DNA of 64,000 bases from Halioglobus japonicus (GTDB taxonomy: Bacteria > Pseudomonadota > Gammaproteobacteria > Pseudomonadales > Halieaceae), in NCBI RefSeq assembly GCF_001983995.1, contig NZ_CP019450.1:434001-498000 (forward strand), in the 5' to 3' direction. A program made the translations under genes and the position numbers. Numbering within the stretch: position 1 is the first letter of the stretch; each line of letters opens with the position of its first letter. The notes beneath the pieces were generated by a model. It was not told the origin of the DNA. It was given only the letters and a program-made list of their open reading frames with translations, and did no database searches. Shown here piece after piece: positions 34,318 through 43,788 of this stretch.

Positions 34318-35489
34318 AGCTGCTCCCCGGCCACATCGGCCAAGACCGAAAGCAGCGCATCCACCTCGGCGTCAGTGTGTGCTGCGGTCAAGGTAATGCG
34401 CAGGCGCGAGGTGCCCGCAGGCACGGTGGGCGGGCGAATCGCCCCCACCAGAAAGCCCGCCTGGCGCAGGGCCGCACTGAATGCCATTGCCCGACCCGCG
34501 TCACCTATCTGCAGCGGCTGAATCGCGCTGTCGGAATCCATCAATGGCAGGCCAAGCGCCTCAGCGCCTGCGCGAAAGCGCCCTATCAATTGCTGTAAAT
34601 GTTCACGGCGCCAGGCCTCTGTCGCGAGCAGGCGCACCGCCGCCAAACCAGCCGCGGCGACCGCCGGTGGCATCGCTGTGGTGTAAATGTAGTTGCGCGC
34701 ACCCTGAATGAGGCTTTCGATCAACAGCTCGTCACCGGCCACAAATGCCCCGGCGCAACCCAGCGCCTTACCCAGGGTGGCCATGAGTACCGGCGCCTGG
34801 GCAGAATCAAGCCCGGCGGCGGTAACGCTGCCTGCACCGCCCTCGCCCATCACCCCGATGCCATGCGCATCGTCAACCATTAACCAGGCATTGTGCTGCT
34901 GGCAGAGGGCGGCCAGGTCGGCCAGGGGCGCGGTATCCCCATCCATGCTGAACACCCCGTCCACCACCACAAGTTTGGCGCTGTCAGGCGGCGCTGCGAT
35001 GATTTTGTGCTCAAGGTCGGTCACATTGTTGTGGGCGAAGCGGCGGAATCGCGCGCCACTGTGGAGGCCGCCGTCGAGTAGCGAGGCGTGATTGAGGCGA
35101 TCCTGAAACACCTGGTCGCCGGATTGAAGCAGCGTGGTGAGGGTACCGGTGTTGGCAGCATAGCCGGATGAGAACAACAGCGCCCGCGGGCGGCCAGTCA
35201 ACTCGGCCAGAGCCTCTTCCAGTTCGCGGTGGGGCGTACTGTGGCCGCACACGAGATGCGAAGCACCGCTGCCCACACCATAGCGCTCAGCGCCGGCGCG
35301 CAGCGCAGCCACCACCTGCGGGTGGGCGGCAAGCCCGAGGTAGTCATTACTGCAGAAATTGAGATATTCGCGCCCATCGACCCGCACCCGCGGGCCCTGG
35401 CTCGATTCCAGGGTCAGGCGCTGGCGATAGAGATCGTCCCTGCGGCGCTGCGCCAGGACAGCGCCAAGGCGCTCATTGAAACCGGGCAT
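34314..35489 (-). CDS. bioF: 8-amino-7-oxononanoate synthase
   Basis: 391 aa, ATG 35489. '[20 protein letters not shown]', '[23 protein letters not shown]', '[15 protein letters not shown]' and the PLP lysine '[18 protein letters not shown]' are all present. It condenses pimeloyl-ACP with alanine. It starts 8 nt after bioB and overlaps the fusion gene by 4 nt. Confidence 0.95.
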   Translation of the reverse strand: MPGFNERLGAVLAQRRRDDLYRQRLTLESSQGPRVRVDGREYLNFCSNDYLGLAAHPQVVAALRAGAERYGVGSGASHLVCGHSTPHRELEEALAELTGRPRALLFSSGYAANTGTLTTLLQSGDQVFQDRLNHASLLDGGLHSGARFRRFAHNNVTDLEHKIIAAPPDSAKLVVVDGVFSMDGDTAPLADLAALCQQHNAWLMVDDAHGIGVMGEGGAGSVTAAGLDSAQAPVLMATLGKALGCAGAFVAGDELLIESLIQGARNYIYTTAMPPAVAAAGLAAVRLLATEAWRREHLQQLIGRFRAGAEALGLPLMDSDSAIQPLQIGDAGRAMAFSAALRQAGFLVGAIRPPTVPAGTSRLRITLTAAHTDAEVDALLSVLADVAGEQL

Positions 35490-35497
35490 GGCACCAA

Positions 35498-36541
35498 TCA
35501 GGCGCGGGCCGCGTCGTAGAACTGGGGATGCGGTGTTTCCGGCGCCTGCTCCAGAGCCAGCTCCTCGGTGTTAATGCCGAGCTTGCCAAACAGGGCCATA
35601 TCTTTGTTGGCCCGGGGATTGGGCGTGGTCAGTAGCTTCTCGCCGTAGAAGATCGAGTTGGCACCGGCAAAATAGGCCAGCGCATGCATCTCTTCGTTCA
35701 TCTCTTCGCGGCCTGCCGACAGGCGCACATGTGACGCGGGCATCATGATACGGGCAACGGCAATCATGCGAATAAAGTCGATGGGGTCGAGATCTTCCTG
35801 GCTCTCAAGCGGCGTGCCTTCAACACGCACCAGCATATTAATAGGCACACTCTCCGGATGCTGGGGCAGATTCGCCAACTGCTGCAGCATACCGGCGCGA
35901 TCACTTTCCTGCTCGCCCATGCCGACAATACCGCCGGAGCAGATTTTCATGCCGGAGTTGCGCACATGGTCCAGGGTATCGAGACGATCCTGGTAGGTGC
36001 GGGTGGTGATAATGTCGCCGTAGTACTCCGGGGAGGTATCCAGGTTGTGGTTGTAATAGTCCAGGCCGGCTTCGGCCAACTCCCGGGCCTGATCTTCGGT
36101 GAGCATGCCCAGGGTCATACAGGTTTCCAAACCCAGATCCCGCACGCCTTTAACCATCGCTACCACGTGGGGCATATCGCGGTTTTTCGGGCTACGCCAG
36201 GCAGCACCCATACAGAAACGGGTTGAGCCTGCGGCCTTGGCCGCCTTGGCCTGCTCCAGCACTTTCTGCACTTCCATGAGCTTCTCCACCTCGAGACCGG
36301 TGTCATAGCGGGTGCTCTGGGGGCAGTAGGCGCAGTCTTCCGGGCAAGCGCCGGTTTTGATGGAAAGCAATGTGCTCACCTGCACCTTGTTGGGGTCAAA
36401 ATACTTGCGATGCAGGCTCTGGGCTTCAAACAGCAGATCGTTAAACGGCAGGGCAAACAGCGCTTCCACTTCCTGGCGCGTCCAGTCGTGGCGCAATTCC
36501 GAGGCGGTGGGCTCAACAATGGGGGTAGCAGCGGTGCTCAT
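35498..36541 (-). CDS. bioB: Biotin synthase
   Basis: 347 aa from ATG 36541 ([10 protein letters not shown]); an in-frame ATG at 36562 is less likely. Radical-SAM motif '[21 protein letters not shown]' region with CxxxCxxC, '[16 protein letters not shown]', '[16 protein letters not shown]', '[16 protein letters not shown]' and '[17 protein letters not shown]' are all typical. It inserts sulfur into dethiobiotin. First gene of the biotin operon, behind a promoter overlapped by a BirA operator. bioA is not in the window. Confidence 0.97.
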   Translation of the reverse strand: MSTAATPIVEPTASELRHDWTRQEVEALFALPFNDLLFEAQSLHRKYFDPNKVQVSTLLSIKTGACPEDCAYCPQSTRYDTGLEVEKLMEVQKVLEQAKAAKAAGSTRFCMGAAWRSPKNRDMPHVVAMVKGVRDLGLETCMTLGMLTEDQARELAEAGLDYYNHNLDTSPEYYGDIITTRTYQDRLDTLDHVRNSGMKICSGGIVGMGEQESDRAGMLQQLANLPQHPESVPINMLVRVEGTPLESQEDLDPIDFIRMIAVARIMMPASHVRLSAGREEMNEEMHALAYFAGANSIFYGEKLLTTPNPRANKDMALFGKLGINTEELALEQAPETPHPQFYDAARA

Positions 36542-36581
36542 AGTTAACCTGATTCTGTTCATGCTGTTTCGGTGGTGGGAA

Positions 36582-36609
36582 ATGATACCGCGGGACCGGG
36601 CGCTGTCAA
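36582..36609 (-). promoter_or_regulatory. bioB promoter
   Basis: Minus strand TTGACA (36604-36609), 16 nt, TATCAT (36582-36587). The -35 lies inside the left half of the BirA operator, so bound BirA-biotinyl-AMP should block RNA polymerase. Confidence 0.75.
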
Positions 36610-36635
36610 CCTGGAAGAGCGGCCATGGTTAACAA
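36603..36635. promoter_or_regulatory. BirA operator between bioB and comF
   Basis: Half-sites CTGTCAACC (36603-36611) and GGTTAACAA (36627-36635) are inverted and 15 nt apart. This matches the known proteobacterial BirA box (TTGTNAACC, 14-16 nt, GGTTNACAA) with one mismatch. It overlaps the bioB -35 and also the ATG of comF, so it may influence both genes. Confidence 0.85.
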
Positions 36636-37344
36636 CATAAACCGCCTCGCCAGATACCTGCTGGATGGGCTGCTACCCCAGTACTGCGCCCTCTGCGGAA
36701 TGTTCAGCCACAGCGATCTGCCCCTCTGCCAACACTGCCGGGAGGAACTGCCTATCAACCAGGCCGCCTGCCCCTGTTGTGCACTGCCATTGCCGGCCCA
36801 CATCGCCGCGCCAGGCTGCGGCCGCTGCCTGCGCCACCCACCGGCCTATAGCGCTGCGGTCGTGCCGCTCATCTACGGGGAGTATCTGGCATATCTTATC
36901 CAGCGCTGGAAGTTCCAGCGCCAATCAGGATTCACTCGCCTGCTGGCCACCTTGTGGCTAGAGCATGCCCAGGTGACACCGCCAGACCTGCTGGTGCCCA
37001 TACCCCTGCACTGGCGGCGCCAGCTCACCCGCGGTTACAACCAGGCCGAGCTATTGGCCCGGGCTATCACAGCACAATCCAGCTCGCTGCAGCGCACCCG
37101 GATCGATACACACCTGTTGTACAGGCACCGGGCGACGGCAGCACAGTCGGCCATGGATGCCCAGGCCAGGACGCGCAATCTCAGGGGTGCCTTTACAGTG
37201 CGGCGGCGCTGTGACAGCCTGCGAATCGCATTGATCGACGACGTGATGACCACCGGTGCCACCGCGGAAGCGGCGGCCACAGCCCTGCTCGACGCAGGTG
37301 CCCGGCAGGTCGACATCTGGTGCCTGGCCCGCACCCCCCTGTAA
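36625..37344 (+). CDS. comF: ComF family protein (phosphoribosyltransferase-like)
   Basis: 239 aa; ATG at 36625 preceded by GGAAGAG and lying in the BirA box. N-terminal zinc finger with CALCG, CQHC, CPCC and CGRC, then '[25 protein letters not shown]' and the PRPP loop '[21 protein letters not shown]'. Homologues (GntX/ComF) take part in DNA uptake and use of DNA as nutrient. Divergent from bioB as in many gammaproteobacteria. Confidence 0.92.
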   Translation: MVNNINRLARYLLDGLLPQYCALCGMFSHSDLPLCQHCREELPINQAACPCCALPLPAHIAAPGCGRCLRHPPAYSAAVVPLIYGEYLAYLIQRWKFQRQSGFTRLLATLWLEHAQVTPPDLLVPIPLHWRRQLTRGYNQAELLARAITAQSSSLQRTRIDTHLLYRHRATAAQSAMDAQARTRNLRGAFTVRRRCDSLRIALIDDVMTTGATAEAAATALLDAGARQVDIWCLARTPL

Positions 37345-37363
37345 GAGGAACGAGGAATATTCC

Positions 37364-38050
37364 ATGCGCTGCCTAATACTCGCTCTGCTAATAACAGTAG
37401 CGCCGGCGGGGCTTGCTGAGACACCACTCACCGTCGCCGTCGCCGCCAACTTCCGCCCCACCCTGGAAGACATTAACGCCCGCTTCAGCGCCCAAACCGG
37501 TCACCCGGTCAGACTGAGTAGTGCCTCCACCGGTGTGCTCACCCATCAGGTCATGCGCGGCGCCCCTTATCATCTATTCCTGGCGGCCGACGCCGCCGCA
37601 CCGGCACTGCTGCACGATGAAGGCCTGGGCCTGCGGCCCTTTTGCTATGCCACCGGCCAGCTGGCACTGCTAGGCGGCCCCCTCAGTCAGCTTGAGGCGC
37701 CGGGCCTGGGGCTGGATCTGGCCATTGCCAATCCCGATACCGCCCCCTACGGCCAGGCCGCCATGGATGTACTGAACCTGAAGGGTACTCAGCCGCAGAG
37801 ACTGGTGCGGGGCAATAACGTACTGCAGGCCTACCAGTACTGGCGCACCCGTACCGTGCAAATGGCCCTGGTGTCCAAGTCATTAGCCGGTGAGGCGGGC
37901 ATCGCCATTCCCGCCAAATGGCATCGCGATCTGCAGCAACACGCGCTGGTAATCAAGGATCACCCAAACCTCAATGCCTATCTCGAGTGGCTGAGAAGTG
38001 ATACCGTGCGCCAACTGATTCTGGACTCGGGTTACCTGCCTTGCCCCTGA
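37364..38050 (+). CDS. modA: Molybdate ABC transporter, periplasmic binding protein
   Basis: 228 aa from ATG 37364 (CGAGGAA upstream). Signal peptide to about residue 18 (GLAE), then 'LTVAVAANFRPTLEDINARFSAQTGHPVRLSSASTGVLTHQVMRGAPYHLFLAAD', the ModA opening, and 'YAIANPDTAPYG'-like 'AIANPDTAPYGQAAMDVL'. Binds molybdate/tungstate and passes it to ModBC. Start of a tight modA-modB-modC-srkA unit; the stop is overlapped by the modB start. Confidence 0.92.
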   Translation: MRCLILALLITVAPAGLAETPLTVAVAANFRPTLEDINARFSAQTGHPVRLSSASTGVLTHQVMRGAPYHLFLAADAAAPALLHDEGLGLRPFCYATGQLALLGGPLSQLEAPGLGLDLAIANPDTAPYGQAAMDVLNLKGTQPQRLVRGNNVLQAYQYWRTRTVQMALVSKSLAGEAGIAIPAKWHRDLQQHALVIKDHPNLNAYLEWLRSDTVRQLILDSGYLPCP

Positions 38051-38721
38051 ACCCCGCCGAACTGGATGCCATTGCCCTGACCATGGCATTGGCCAGCACC
38101 ACCACTGTGATTCTTCTCCTGCTCGGCACGCCACTGGCCTGGTGGCTGGCACGACACCGGGGCAGTTTCGCCGCTTTTATCGAAGCCATCGTCGCGCTGC
38201 CGCTGGTACTGCCACCGACCGTGCTGGGGTTTTACCTGCTGCTGGCGCTGGCACCGGACGCGCCGCTGGGCAAAACCTGGCAGGCACTGACCGACCAGCA
38301 GCTGGCCTTCAGCTTCTCCGCGCTGGTCATCGGCTCGGTCATTTACTCGCTGCCATTTGTGGTCCAGCCACTGCAGGCCGCCTTCCAGCGGGTACCCGGC
38401 GGCATGCTTCAAGCGGCTGCCACGCTGGGGGCCACACCCTTCGACCAGTTTCGCTCCATCATCCTGCCGCTGACCCGGCGCAGTTTTATCGCCGCAGCCG
38501 TGCTTGGCTTTGCCCATACGGTCGGTGAATTCGGCGTGGTACTGATGATTGGCGGCAATATTCCGGGGGAGACCCAGGTACTCTCGATCGCCCTCTACGA
38601 CCAGGTGGAAACCCTGAAATTTGCCGAGGCCCACCGCCTCGCAGCCGGGCTGCTGGTCTTCTCCCTGGCGTTGCTGTTCTTTGTTTACCGCAAGGGCGCG
38701 GGCTGGCGGGTGAATCACTGA
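38041..38721 (+). CDS. modB: Molybdate ABC transporter permease
   Basis: 226 aa, TTG start at 38041 inside the end of modA. Five or so membrane helices and the permease loop 'EAAATLGATPFDQFRSIILPLTRRS'-type motif ('LQAAATLGATPFDQFRSIILPL'), with 'PLVLPPTVLGFYLLLAL' and 'HTVGEFGVVLMIGGNIPGETQVLSIALYDQVE' as in ModB. Inner membrane. Confidence 0.93.
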   Translation: MPLNPAELDAIALTMALASTTTVILLLLGTPLAWWLARHRGSFAAFIEAIVALPLVLPPTVLGFYLLLALAPDAPLGKTWQALTDQQLAFSFSALVIGSVIYSLPFVVQPLQAAFQRVPGGMLQAAATLGATPFDQFRSIILPLTRRSFIAAAVLGFAHTVGEFGVVLMIGGNIPGETQVLSIALYDQVETLKFAEAHRLAAGLLVFSLALLFFVYRKGAGWRVNH

Positions 38722-39800
38722 TGTTACTGCTGGATATTCAATGCGCCGGCGAACAGGGTTTTGAACTGGCACTGCAATGCGCTTTGCCCGCGGAGGGCGT
38801 CACCGCTATTTACGGACCCAGCGGCAGCGGCAAGAGCACCCTGCTGGACTGTATTGCCGGCTTACGCAACGCGGCGCCGGGTAGCGAGATTCGCTTCGGC
38901 GCAGCCACCTGGCAGAATCGCGAGAAATGCCTGCCGCCCTGGCAGCGCAATATTGGCTATGTGTTCCAGGATGCCCGGCTGTTCCCGCACCTCACGGTGG
39001 CGGGCAATCTCGACTATGCGGCAAATCGCGCCAGCGGGCCTGCACCGCTGGCGCGCGATGCACTTGAGCAATGGCTGGGGCTGACACCGCTGCTCGAGCG
39101 ATTACCCGATACGCTGTCGGCGGGCCAGCGCCAGCGCGTCGCCATTGGCCGCGCCCTCCTTGGCGCCCCGGATCTGCTGCTCCTGGACGAGCCACTGGCG
39201 AATCTCGATCACGCCGCCAGCCGCGAGTGCCTACAACTACTGCAGGACCTGGCGAGCCGGCTCGAACTACCGGTGTTGTATGTCAGTCATGATATCGAAG
39301 AGGTCGGCGCCCTGGCCGATCACATCCTGCTCTTGGAAAATGGTCGGGTAACTGCCCAGGGCCCGTTCCTGGAACTGGCGTCACGCCTGGACAACCGGCT
39401 CTCTCATGAAGAACAGGCTGCGGCTATTCTCATCGGTGAAATCGCAGCACACGACGAGGCTTATGGCCTCAGCGAGATTCACATTGCGGGCCAGTCACTA
39501 CTGGTCAATCACCTCGACCAACCCATCGGCAGCCGCCGCAGGGTACGCATTCCGGCACGGGACGTGAGCGTGTGCGCCAGCAAGCCAACCGACAGCAGTA
39601 TCCTGAACATCCTCCCGGTGACCGTGGCAGAGATAGAACAGTGCACAGACGCGCGGCTGCTGCTGCGCCTGGCTCTGGGCGACCAATATTTACTGGCGCG
39701 CATCACCCGCAAATCGGCCGAGACCCTGAAGCTCAACGCGGGCGATGACATCTTCGCCCAGATCAAAAGCGCCGCACTACTCAGCGAGGCGAGCCTGTGA
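38721..39800 (+). CDS. modC: Molybdate ABC transporter ATP-binding protein
   Basis: 359 aa, ATG overlapping the modB stop (TGATG). Walker A 'GPSGSGKSTLLDCI', 'YVFQDARLFPHLTV', signature 'LSAGQRQRVAIGRALL', Walker B 'DLLLLDEPLANLD', 'VLYVSHDIEEV', and a C-terminal Mop/TOBE domain (about 290-355) that binds molybdate. Complete ModC. Confidence 0.95.
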   Translation: MLLLDIQCAGEQGFELALQCALPAEGVTAIYGPSGSGKSTLLDCIAGLRNAAPGSEIRFGAATWQNREKCLPPWQRNIGYVFQDARLFPHLTVAGNLDYAANRASGPAPLARDALEQWLGLTPLLERLPDTLSAGQRQRVAIGRALLGAPDLLLLDEPLANLDHAASRECLQLLQDLASRLELPVLYVSHDIEEVGALADHILLLENGRVTAQGPFLELASRLDNRLSHEEQAAAILIGEIAAHDEAYGLSEIHIAGQSLLVNHLDQPIGSRRRVRIPARDVSVCASKPTDSSILNILPVTVAEIEQCTDARLLLRLALGDQYLLARITRKSAETLKLNAGDDIFAQIKSAALLSEASL

Positions 39801-40774
39801 GCGAACATCCCTACGACAGACTCACCCCGGACATGGTCATCGACGCGGTGGAATCCACGGGCCGGCTGTCCGACGCGCGCCTGCTGGCGCTCAACAGTTA
39901 CGAGAACCGCGTCTATCAGGTGGGCATTGAAGACGGCGAACCGCTGATCGCGAAATTCTATCGGCCGGATCGCTGGACCATGGCACAAATCGAAGAGGAG
40001 CACGCCTTCAGTCTGGAACTGCAGGCTGCCGACATCTCGGTAGTGGCACCGATGGCCGACGAGCAGGGCACCACCCTGCATACCTATGAGGGCTTCCAGA
40101 TCGCCCTGTTCCCACGCCGTGGCGGCTACCCCCCGGAGCTGGACAACCTCGACAACATGCTCATCCTCGGACGTACCCTTGGACGTATCCACGCCGTGGG
40201 CAAAGCCAATTCTTTCGAGCATCGCCAGCGTATTGATATCGACCGCATGCTCGCCGCGAACCGCGAGTACCTGCTGGAAAACTTCATTCCAAAGGAGCTT
40301 GAACCGGCTTACAGCTCGCTCACGGCAGATCTACTGCAGGCGGTCACCGAGCAATACCAACCTGCCCCGGAAGATGAGACCCGTGTGCACGGCGACTGCC
40401 ATGTCGGCAATATTTTGTGGCGCGATGATGTGGCGCACTTTGTTGACCTGGACGACTGCAGCACGGCGCCGGCCATGCAGGATTTGTGGATGTTCCTCAA
40501 CGGCGAGCGCCACGAGCGTGAACTGCAATTGTGTGAGCTGATCGAAGGCTACGAGGAATTTTGCGATTTTGATGCCAGACAACTGCGCTGGGTCGAACCG
40601 CTGCGCACGCTGCGGCTAGTGAATTATGCGGCCTGGTTGGCCAGGCGCTGGGATGATCCTGCGTTTCCGCGGGCGTTTACTTGGTTCAACACCGAGCGGT
40701 ATTGGGCTGAGCATATATTAGAGTTGCGGGAGCAGATGGCGGCTTTACAGGAGGAGCCTTTGCGGTTGCTGTAG
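39797..40774 (+). CDS. srkA: Stress response serine/threonine protein kinase YihE/SrkA
   Basis: 325 aa, GTG start overlapping the modC stop. 'RLLALNSYENRVYQVGIEDGEPLIAKFYRPDRW' and the kinase core 'VHGDCHVGNILWRDDVAHFVDLDDCSTAPAMQDLWMFLNG' are the SrkA signature (APH-type kinase fold with Asp catalytic and DLD metal site). In E. coli it limits stress-induced cell death. Its link to modABC here may be simple adjacency. Last gene of the unit; a hairpin element follows. Confidence 0.93.
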   Translation: MSEHPYDRLTPDMVIDAVESTGRLSDARLLALNSYENRVYQVGIEDGEPLIAKFYRPDRWTMAQIEEEHAFSLELQAADISVVAPMADEQGTTLHTYEGFQIALFPRRGGYPPELDNLDNMLILGRTLGRIHAVGKANSFEHRQRIDIDRMLAANREYLLENFIPKELEPAYSSLTADLLQAVTEQYQPAPEDETRVHGDCHVGNILWRDDVAHFVDLDDCSTAPAMQDLWMFLNGERHERELQLCELIEGYEEFCDFDARQLRWVEPLRTLRLVNYAAWLARRWDDPAFPRAFTWFNTERYWAEHILELREQMAALQEEPLRLL

Positions 40775-40816
40775 GTCTTGGGTGTTGTTGCTGGCTAACC
40801 GGTGCGGCATCGCGCT

Positions 40817-40923
40817 TATGTTTTGTGGAAGCGGCGCAGGGCTTTCGCGGGGAGTGTTTGAGGATTGCGTCAGCAATCCCACCCCGAGTTGCCCCGCGAC
40901 CGCAGCCGCTGGAGCAAAACATA
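40817..40923. repeat. Imperfect ~107-bp inverted repeat (hairpin element)
   Basis: Outer arms TATGTTTTG (40817-40825) and CAAAACATA (40915-40923) match perfectly. AGCGGC/GCCGCT and CGCGGGG/CCCCGCG blocks follow inwards, and the centre GGATTGC-GTCA-GCAATCC (40862-40879) is perfect. Overall a cruciform-like element with internal mismatches, between the ends of srkA and the FAD oxidase. It may be a MITE- or REP-like repeat or a bidirectional terminator; other genomic copies cannot be checked here. The rest of the 210-nt gap holds nothing I can name. Confidence 0.6.
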
Positions 40924-40984
40924 CGGCTGCGCAGAAAAACCCACGCCGCTGCGAATTCGCGTCTAGCCAGAGCCAGACACAACC

Positions 40985-42385
40985 TCAGGCGTCAAAAATC
41001 TTCCCAGGATTCATAATCCCCTTGGGATCAAACACCTGCTTAATGCCCTTCATAATCTCGATCTCCAGTGCCGAGCGCGAATACTCGAGATACTCCTTCT
41101 TGAGCAGGCCCACGCCATGCTCGGCCGAGACCGAACCACCGTAGCGCTGCACAATCTCAAACACCCAGGTCGACACTTCGCCGCACTGCGCCTTGAACTC
41201 ATCAATGGGCAGCCCCTCGGGCTTGAGAATATTCAGGTGCACATTGCCGTCGCCAATATGGCCAAACCAGACGATCTCAAAATCGGGATAGTTCTGGTTA
41301 ACCACGGCCTCCACTTCCGCCAGGAACTCCGGCACGCGTGAGATCACTGTGGAGATGTCGTTCTTGTAGGGCGTCCAGGGCGTAATGGTTTCGGAAATGT
41401 CTTCGCGCAGGCGCCACAGGTTCTGGGCCTGGGACAGGCTCTGGCTCACGGTGCCATCGTAAACCCAGCCCTGCTCCACGCAGTGCTCGAAGAGCGCCAT
41501 GGCTTTTTCCATGGCCGCATCGTTCGGCTGCTCGAACTCGATCAGGGCGTAGTAGTCGCACACGGTTTCGAAGGGGCGCTGTAAATCCTGATGAGCGACC
41601 ACTTTTTCCAGGGCGATCTCGGAGAAAAACTCAAAAGCCGACAATTCGATCTCGGCCTGGAAGGCGGTGAGCACATGCATAATTGCCTGCATGTCAGGCG
41701 CACCGAGGACCAGTACCGCCAGGTTCTCCGGCGTCCGCGTCAGTGACATGGTGGCTTCCACGACCACCCCCAACGTGCCCTCGGCACCAATAGCCAGCTG
41801 GCGCAGGTCGTAGCCGGCGTTGTTTTTCATCAGGCCGCGATTGAGGTCCAGCAGCTCACCGGTGCCGGTGACGAGCTTGAGGCCGGCCACCCAGTCGCGG
41901 GTCATGCCGTGCTTGATAACCTTGATGCCACCGGCATTGGTGGAGATATTGCCGCCGATCTGGCTGGAACCCGCGGAGGCAAAATCCACCGGATAGTAAA
42001 GACCCTGCTCCTCGGCGAACTGCTGCAGTTGCTCGGTAATAACCCCAGCGCCACAGCGCACGGTGCGGTCTACGAGATTGAAATCAGAAAGGGTATTAAG
42101 ACGGTCCAGGGCCAGCACCAGCTCACCATTGGCGGCCACGGCACCGGCACTCAGGCCGGTGCGGCCGCCGGAGGGCACAATCGCGAGGTTTTGGTCAGCG
42201 GCCAGGCGCACAATGGCCTGTACTTCCTCAATGGAACCGGGCAGCAGTACCGCCGAGGGCGCCGGCGTGTAGAAGCGGGTCCAGTCCAGGCCATACTGCT
42301 CACAGCTGCTTTCGTCAGTGAGCACACGCGTCTCGCCGACTATGGCTGCGAGAGCCTCCAAAATCGCTGGATCGAGCTGGGCCAA
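40985..42385 (-). CDS. FAD-linked oxidase, probable D-2-hydroxyglutarate dehydrogenase
   Basis: 466 aa from TTG 42385, which has GGAGG at the right distance; the frame stays open upstream through a palindrome. FAD_binding_4 domain: 'AIVPSGGRTGLSAGAVA', 'SSQIGGNISTNAGGIKVIKHGMTRDW', 'AIGAEGTLGVV'. C-terminal FAD-oxidase domain: 'WFGHIGDGNVHLNIL' and 'GGSVSAEHGVGLLKKEYL'. GlcD/D2HGDH type. Divergence from serA points to D2HGDH, which in pseudomonads re-oxidises the D-2-hydroxyglutarate that SerA makes. D-lactate dehydrogenase is an alternative. Confidence 0.87.
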   Translation of the reverse strand: MAQLDPAILEALAAIVGETRVLTDESSCEQYGLDWTRFYTPAPSAVLLPGSIEEVQAIVRLAADQNLAIVPSGGRTGLSAGAVAANGELVLALDRLNTLSDFNLVDRTVRCGAGVITEQLQQFAEEQGLYYPVDFASAGSSQIGGNISTNAGGIKVIKHGMTRDWVAGLKLVTGTGELLDLNRGLMKNNAGYDLRQLAIGAEGTLGVVVEATMSLTRTPENLAVLVLGAPDMQAIMHVLTAFQAEIELSAFEFFSEIALEKVVAHQDLQRPFETVCDYYALIEFEQPNDAAMEKAMALFEHCVEQGWVYDGTVSQSLSQAQNLWRLREDISETITPWTPYKNDISTVISRVPEFLAEVEAVVNQNYPDFEIVWFGHIGDGNVHLNILKPEGLPIDEFKAQCGEVSTWVFEIVQRYGGSVSAEHGVGLLKKEYLEYSRSALEIEIMKGIKQVFDPKGIMNPGKIFDA

Positions 42386-42425
42386 GGGGGTACCTCCGGT
42401 ATTTTTCACAGGGCGCTGAATCAGG

Positions 42426-42457
42426 GGGCGCGTATGGTACCATACGCGCCCTTTTTT
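42426..42457 (+). promoter_or_regulatory. 26-bp perfect palindrome followed by a T run, in the serA leader
   Basis: Arms GGGCGCGTATGGT (42426-42438) and ACCATACGCGCCC (42439-42451) match base for base and are followed by TTTTTT on the plus strand. It looks like a terminator pointing towards serA, yet both neighbours start here and diverge. An attenuator in the serA leader or an operator shared by both genes are the options. Confidence 0.55.
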
Positions 42458-42504
42458 CTGGTCCACTCCCTTTACGGGCCTCCACAACACAGGATTGAGC
42501 GGTC

Positions 42505-43734
42505 ATGGCACAGCAGTCTCTGCCCAAAGACAAGATCAAGTTTTTACTCCTGGAGGGCGTTCACCCGTCCGCTGTCGAAACGCTAGAGCGCGACGGTTAC
42601 ACCAACATTGAGTTTCACAAGAAGGCACTGCCTCCCGAGGAGCTGAAGAAGGCCATCGCCGGCGCGCACTTTGTGGGCATCCGCTCCCGCACCCAGCTGA
42701 CCGAAGAGATTTTCGAAGCCGCCAAAAAGCTGGTAGCGGTGGGGTGCTTCTGTATTGGCACCAACCAGGTGGATCTGAACGCGGCCACCCGGCGCGGCGT
42801 CGCGGTATTCAACGCACCTTTTTCCAATACCCGCAGCGTGGCCGAGCTGGTCATCGCCGAAGCGATTCTGCTGCTGCGCGGTGTGGCGGAGAAAAACGCC
42901 GCGGCACACCGCGGTGAATGGATGAAGACTGCCGTGAACTCTTACGAGATTCGCGGCAAGAAGCTGGGCATTGTCGGCTACGGCAATATCGGCATGCAGT
43001 TGGGCGTGATTGCCGAGAGCATGGGCATGCAGGTGCAGTTCTACGATGTGGTTAATAAATTGCCGCTCGGGAATGCGCGCCAGGTGCCGAGCCTCAACAA
43101 CCTGCTCGGGAATTCCGACGTGGTCAGCCTGCATGTGCCGGAGACCGGCGCCACTCAGGATATGATTGGCGCAGCCGAACTTGCGCAAATGCAGCAGGGC
43201 GCAATTTTGATCAATGCCTCGCGTGGCACCGTTGTCGATATCGACGCGCTGTCCGAAGCACTCGCCGAGGGACGCCTGGGCGGCGCGGGCATCGATGTCT
43301 TCCCCGTGGAGCCGCGCTCCAACGACGACGAGTTCATCTCCCCGCTGCGTCAGTTCGACAATACCTTCCTGACCCCTCACATTGGCGGCAGTACCGTTGA
43401 GGCTCAAGAGAACATCGGCATGGAAGTCGCCGAGAAGCTGGCCAAGTATTCCGACAACGGCACTACCACCTCCTCGGTCAACTTTCCCGAGGTGGCATTG
43501 CCCGAGCACGCCGGCAGCCACCGTTTGTTGCACATTCACCGCAACGTACCCGGCATCATGAGCGCGATTAACAACGTGTTCTCCGAGACCGGCGTCAACG
43601 TATCCGCCCAGTACCTGCAGACGACTGAAGAGGTGGGCTACGTGGTCATCGACGTGGACGCCGAGTACAGCGATGTGGCACTTGAGCGCCTGGCCGCGAT
43701 TGACGGCACCATTCGTTCACGCGTTCTGTTCTGA
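42505..43734 (+). CDS. serA: D-3-phosphoglycerate dehydrogenase
   Basis: 409 aa, ATG 42505. 'KFLLLEGVHPSAVETLERDGYTNIE', 'IRSRTQLTEE', Rossmann 'LGIVGYGNIGMQLG', catalytic 'INASRGTVVDIDAL' and 'TPHIGGSTVEAQENIG', and a C-terminal ACT domain (about 335-409) that binds serine. E. coli-type SerA length. It makes 3-phosphohydroxypyruvate, with 2-oxoglutarate reduction helping to recycle NADH in several bacteria. Confidence 0.96.
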   Translation: MAQQSLPKDKIKFLLLEGVHPSAVETLERDGYTNIEFHKKALPPEELKKAIAGAHFVGIRSRTQLTEEIFEAAKKLVAVGCFCIGTNQVDLNAATRRGVAVFNAPFSNTRSVAELVIAEAILLLRGVAEKNAAAHRGEWMKTAVNSYEIRGKKLGIVGYGNIGMQLGVIAESMGMQVQFYDVVNKLPLGNARQVPSLNNLLGNSDVVSLHVPETGATQDMIGAAELAQMQQGAILINASRGTVVDIDALSEALAEGRLGGAGIDVFPVEPRSNDDEFISPLRQFDNTFLTPHIGGSTVEAQENIGMEVAEKLAKYSDNGTTTSSVNFPEVALPEHAGSHRLLHIHRNVPGIMSAINNVFSETGVNVSAQYLQTTEEVGYVVIDVDAEYSDVALERLAAIDGTIRSRVLF

Positions 43735-43788
43735 TTCTTCTGTGCCGGGGGCTGGTCACAGCCAGCATCCCGGTGGCATCATCGTGCC

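Noticed and set aside
43735-43788. Terminator behind serA
   Set aside because: A nested GC hairpin is present but there is no T run, so a rho-independent terminator is not supported.
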